A model generated the notes under the pieces. It was given only the letters and a program-made list of their open reading frames with translations. It searched no databases and was not told the origin of the DNA. A stretch of 64,000 nucleotides of DNA from Vigna angularis (taxonomy: Eukaryota > Streptophyta > Magnoliopsida > Fabales > Fabaceae): positions 25,617,306 to 25,681,305 of the forward strand of contig NC_068978.1 of assembly GCF_016808095.1 (NCBI RefSeq). Direction: 5' to 3'. The position numbers and the translations under genes are program-made. Below are positions 60,883-64,000 of the stretch, piece by piece (the first letter of the stretch is position 1; every line of letters starts with the position of its first letter).

Positions 60883-62004
60883 CTAAGACTCATCATCACT
60901 ATCGGGAACATATAGTTTGGCTAGTTTGTCATCAATTTCCTTGAGGTGAGTATTAATTTCATCATAGCGAAGAGTGTGATAAGCCATCATGTCATCCATC
61001 CTAGTTTGTTGCATATAGGTCATTGCTTCAATTTGTCTAGATATACTTTCTAGACTATATTCTTGTGGAGGATGGGATGGTCCAGCAACATCTGTTGGAT
61101 CTGGCATAGGAATAGCTTCATCTGATTCGTCAGCATCTTGTGCATTATCACCTTCAGCACGGACAAACATATTGCCTTGTCGAATAAAACCCATTTGATG
61201 CAGTGCTGATTCCTCAATTTGATGAGTTGGTAAGACGTTGAGAAATTTTTCTCTTGTAACATCAACTCCTTTATAGACACAGATTAAGGAAATAAGGAGA
61301 GGATACGGAAGATGAGTTCGGTCATACCTCTTTGCACGTACCATAGTATCGGAGATTAGACTTGCCCAATTGATTTTTAAATTTTGAGTTATAGCAGACA
61401 TGAGCATCAAATCTGTTTCAAAGCATTGTGCCAAGTTTGAACCTCTTGGACAAAGCAACCACACAATAAGATAATGAACCACTCTTTCCTCCATTCTAAG
61501 ATGTCCTACTAGAAGATATCTCCTATTAGGTAGAGGTTGTTGAGGATTACGCATGAAAGAGCGATAGGCCAAAATTTTGTTGAAATCATCAAAGTCATTT
61601 GGCACATGCAGATTATTTTCTAGGATTGGAAGATGAGCGACATTTGTCCAAATGTCATGATCAAGAACAATATCTACACCCTTAACACGAGTGTAAACAA
61701 TACCATTGTGGGCCTTCAGATTATAGTAAAAGACTCTTACCAAATCTGGATAGTAACGCCCTTGAAGTTGCAAGAGATGCTGGACGCCTTGCTCAACCAA
61801 TTGCCGAGAAAACTGAAATTGATTTGCAGTAAACCAATTTAGATCAACAAATTTTTGACGAAGAACCTTCCGTTCTTTCCACATTTGCAGATATTCCTCA
61901 TGCCTTCCATCATCTGAAATCCACCCATGAATATTTGGACCACGTGCGCGAGGAGTGATTTCCGATGCATAGCTTCTTCTTCTCCTTCTTGAGGGTTCAG
62001 CCAT
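60883..62004 (-). CDS. gag-like 'putative plant transposon protein' family ORF, 373 aa, left arm
   Basis: Begins MAEPSRRRRRSYAS after a T-rich leader; the ATG at 62,004 is preferred over an upstream non-ATG extension. The Arg-rich N-terminus is followed by a domain about 60-270 resembling the plant transposon-protein family found in LTR retroelements (FVDLNWF, YYPDLVRVFYYNLKAHNG, VHYLIVWLLCPRGSN, then YPLLISLICVYKGVD). An acidic stretch (EGDNAQDADESDEA) and a probable coiled coil (about 310-362) follow, with an acidic tail ending DSDDES. No protease, integrase or reverse transcriptase is attached. It resembles a structural protein rather than an enzyme, but no function is proven. The frame is intact, unlike its right-arm copy. 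Confidence 0.75.
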   Translation of the reverse strand: MAEPSRRRRRSYASEITPRARGPNIHGWISDDGRHEEYLQMWKERKVLRQKFVDLNWFTANQFQFSRQLVEQGVQHLLQLQGRYYPDLVRVFYYNLKAHNGIVYTRVKGVDIVLDHDIWTNVAHLPILENNLHVPNDFDDFNKILAYRSFMRNPQQPLPNRRYLLVGHLRMEERVVHYLIVWLLCPRGSNLAQCFETDLMLMSAITQNLKINWASLISDTMVRAKRYDRTHLPYPLLISLICVYKGVDVTREKFLNVLPTHQIEESALHQMGFIRQGNMFVRAEGDNAQDADESDEAIPMPDPTDVAGPSHPPQEYSLESISRQIEAMTYMQQTRMDDMMAYHTLRYDEINTHLKEIDDKLAKLYVPDSDDES

Positions 62005-62030
62005 GAGAAGTAAAAAAAAAAAAAAAATTT

Positions 62031-62469
62031 GCACAGATGATTTTATCCTGGTTCGGATCTTACCAATCCTACGTCCAGTCGCTTATCTCAAACAAGATAA
62101 ACCTTTTTCACTAACACAAAACAATTACAATCACAAAGAAACACAATTTGTAAAAGTTTAGAAACCACCTCTCTTGATACCACAAAAGATGAACCTACAC
62201 CTCCTTTGAGTCTTCACAAAGGATGAACACCTCCTCCGAATACTTCACGAAGGATGATTCTCTTCCAAACACCTCCTTAGACACACCAAGGATGAACCGA
62301 CTATTTCCTCTGTCACCGTAGCAGCACTTCACCAGCTCCACAGATAAGAGTTTCACAAGCCGAATAAGAGCACACAAGTCTCAATGATTTCTGAGTACTA
62401 GAGTACAAGGGAAGAGTTTCTCTAATTAATCTTGAGAGGAAATGAGAGTCTATTTATAGACTCATCCAA
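62031..62469 (-). repeat. LTR promoter/U5 half, left arm
   Basis: On the minus strand: TATA box, then about 420 bases ending with ggacgtaggattgg, cgaaccaggataaaa and atctgtgc, the SIRE-like U5 end, about 30 bases before gag. Inverted copy of 62,523-62,967 with small indels, such as a 9-bp insertion in the right arm near 62,866-62,874. Confidence 0.8.
62450..62459 (-). promoter_or_regulatory. TATA box of the left-arm LTR
   Basis: Minus strand ctataaatag within the short palindrome gagtctataaatagactc, 10 bases from the spacer. Transcription would run leftward through the left gag-like gene. Confidence 0.65.
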
Positions 62470-62522
62470 AGGCTCTTCCAATATGTTTATTCATTAAAAC
62501 CACTATGGAAAACCATTCGTCC

Positions 62523-62967
62523 TTGGATGAGTCTATAAATAGACTCTCATTTCCTCTCAAGAAGACAAGAGAAACTCTTCCCTTGTGCTCTAGTACTTAG
62601 AAATCATTGAGACTTGTGTGCTCTTATTCGGCTTGTGAAACTCTTGTCTGTGGAGCTGGTGAAATGCTGCTACGGTGACAGAGGAAATAGCCGGTTCATC
62701 CTTGGTGTGTCTAAGGAGGTGTTCGGAAGAGAATCATCCTTCGTGAAGTATTCGGAGGAGGTGTTCATCCTTTGTGAAGACTCAAAGGAGGTGTAGGTTC
62801 ATCTCTTGTGGTATCAAGAGAGGTGGTTTCTAAACTTTTACAAATTGTGTTTCTTTGTGATTGTAATTTGTAATTGTTTTGTGTTAGTGAAAAAGGTTTA
62901 TCTTGTTTGAGATAAGCGACTGGACGTAGGATTGGAAAGATCCGAACCAGGATAAAATCATCTGTGC
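62523..62967 (+). repeat. LTR promoter/U5 half, right arm
   Basis: Mirror copy of the left arm: starts ttggatgagtctataaatag and ends ggacgtaggattgg, ccgaaccaggataaaa, atctgtgc. Confidence 0.8.
62533..62542 (+). promoter_or_regulatory. TATA box of the right-arm LTR
   Basis: ctataaatag, mirror of the box at 62,450. The two TATA boxes are about 75 bp apart and fire outward. Confidence 0.65.
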
Positions 62968-62994
62968 AAATTTTTTTTTTTTTTTTTACTTCTC

Positions 62995-64000
62995 ATGGCT
63001 GAACCCTCAAGAAGGAGAAGAAGAAGAAGCTATGCATCGGAAAGCACTCCTCCCGCACGTGGTCCAAATATTCATGGGTGGATTTCAGATGATGGAAGGC
63101 ATGAGGAATATCTGCAAATGTGGAAAGAACGGAAGGTTCTTCGTCAAAAATTTGTTGATCTAAATTGGTTTACTGCAAATCAATTTCAGTTTTCTCGGCA
63201 ATTGGTTGAGCAAGGCGTCCAGCATCTCTTGCAACTTCAAGGGCGTTATTATCCAGATTTGGTAAGAATCTTTTACTATAATCTGAAGGCCCACAATGGT
63301 ATTGTTTACACTCGTGTTAAGGGTGTAGATATTGTTCTTGATCATGACATTTGGACAAATGTCGCTCATCTTCCAATCCTAGAAAATAATCTGCATGTGC
63401 CAAATGACTTTGGTGATTTCAACAATCTTTCATGCGTAATCCTCAACAACCTCTACCTAATAGGAGATATCTTCTAGTAGGACATCTTAGAATGGAGGAA
63501 AGAGTGCTTCATTATCTTATTGTGTGGTTGCTTTGTCCAAGAGGTTCAAACTTGGCACAATGCTTTGAAACAGATTTGATGCTCATGTCTGCTATCACTC
63601 AAAATTTAAAAATCAATTGGGCAAGTCTAATCTCCGATACTATGGTACGTGCAAAGAGGTATGACCGACCTCATCTTCCGTATCCTCTCCTTATTTCCTT
63701 AATCTGTGTCTATAAAGGAGTTGATGTTACAAGAGAAAAATTTCTCAACGTCTTACCAACTCATCAAATTCAGGAATCAGCACTGCATCAAATGGGTTTT
63801 ATTCGACAAGGCAATATGTTTGTCCGTGCTGAAGGTGATAATGCACAAGATGCTGACGAATCAGATGAAGCTATTCCTATGCCAGATCCAACAAATGTTG
63901 TTGGACCATCCCATCCTCCACAAGAATATAGTCTAGAAAGTATATCTAGACAAATTGAAGCAATGGCCTCTATGCAACAAACTAGGATGGATGACATGAT
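62995..64000 (+). pseudogene. gag-like ORF, right-arm copy, frameshifted and running off the window
   Basis: Starts MAEPSRRRRRRSYAS, one Arg longer than the left copy. A 16-base deletion after ttcaacaa (about 63,426) shifts the frame and ends it at 63,475-63,477 after 160 codons. Beyond it the original reading continues in another frame (GHLRMEERV-, LIVWLLCPRGSN-like) to the window end. Otherwise close to the left copy. Confidence 0.85.

Larger units (their letters stand above)
60532..64000. mobile_element. SIRE-like LTR-element complex forming a giant inverted repeat
   Basis: Begins TGTTAGC at 60,532 inside the unit 3 sequence. The 60,532-60,880 stretch is LTR- and polypurine-like (on the minus strand caaaaagggggag near 60,700-60,713). 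Then two modules, each LTR promoter/U5 half plus a gag-like gene, face away from each other: minus-strand module 62,469 down to about 60,883, plus-strand module from 62,523 to beyond 64,000. The arms are highly similar and separated by 53 bp. The right end and target duplication are outside the window. Confidence 0.8.

Noticed and set aside
62195..62796. Identical 60-codon frames in mirror positions as duplicated genes
   Set aside because: They lie in the LTR promoter/U5 halves of the inverted repeat; the match comes from the palindrome, not from selection.
1..64000. tRNA, rRNA or a wholly novel multi-gene system
   Set aside because: No cloverleaf, rRNA or co-oriented set of unknown genes seen; the only tRNA-like matches are retroelement primer-binding sites.

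Overview
The window is nuclear DNA of a flowering plant, most probably a legume (Phaseoleae such as Vigna or Phaseolus; the species is inference). Evidence: very AT-rich intergenic DNA, spliced genes with GT/AG introns, an intronless L-type lectin receptor kinase, and dense plant-type mobile DNA (Ty1/copia, TRIM, CACTA, Mutator-like, SIRE-like LTR elements). There is no operon structure, CRISPR array, tRNA or rRNA that I can support.

Layout. (1) 1-3,524: AT-rich flank, then one intact single-exon lectin receptor kinase gene on the + strand (1,482-3,524). (2) 3,525-13,229: no host gene; decayed LTR-retrotransposon pieces, a roughly 45-bp minisatellite split by a 924-bp CACTA element with a 3-bp target duplication, and AT-rich simple repeats. 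(3) 13,230-60,531: a tandem segmental array with a 20,282-bp period. Units 1 (13,230-33,511) and 2 (33,512-53,793) are complete and nearly identical, with no length difference. Unit 3 (53,794-60,531) is partial. Each full unit carries one MYG1-type gene (metal-dependent hydrolase / DHH-like exonuclease family) on the minus strand, with seven exons spread over 16.2 kb. I reconstructed all exons: every intron is phase 0 with GT/AG ends. Unit 3 keeps only the last exon in this window.

The MYG1 introns are large because they are full of mobile DNA. Intron 3 holds a 5.4-kb Ty1/copia element (202-bp LTRs, 5-bp TSD CTACT), into whose reverse transcriptase a 387-bp TRIM has inserted (120-bp LTRs, TSD TATAT). 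Introns 5 and 6 hold older copia 5' ends, some in opposite orientations, and decayed TRIM relics.

(4) Unit 3 is interrupted by a 1,855-bp Mutator-like element (about 149-bp TIRs, perfect 9-bp TSD). It ends at 60,531, where an LTR-element complex begins: two SIRE-like LTR/gag-like modules arranged head to head as a giant inverted repeat around a 53-bp spacer (62,470-62,522), running off the window end.

The main biological story is recent amplification of a TE-laden MYG1 locus. Marker substitutions show unit 2 to be a mosaic: unit-3-like at its left end and unit-1-like to the right, with the switch between about 36,859 and 37,412. That is what unequal crossing-over between the flanking units would leave. 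I found no evidence for a wholly new molecular system; the value lies in the duplication structure, nested insertions and the palindromic retroelement.
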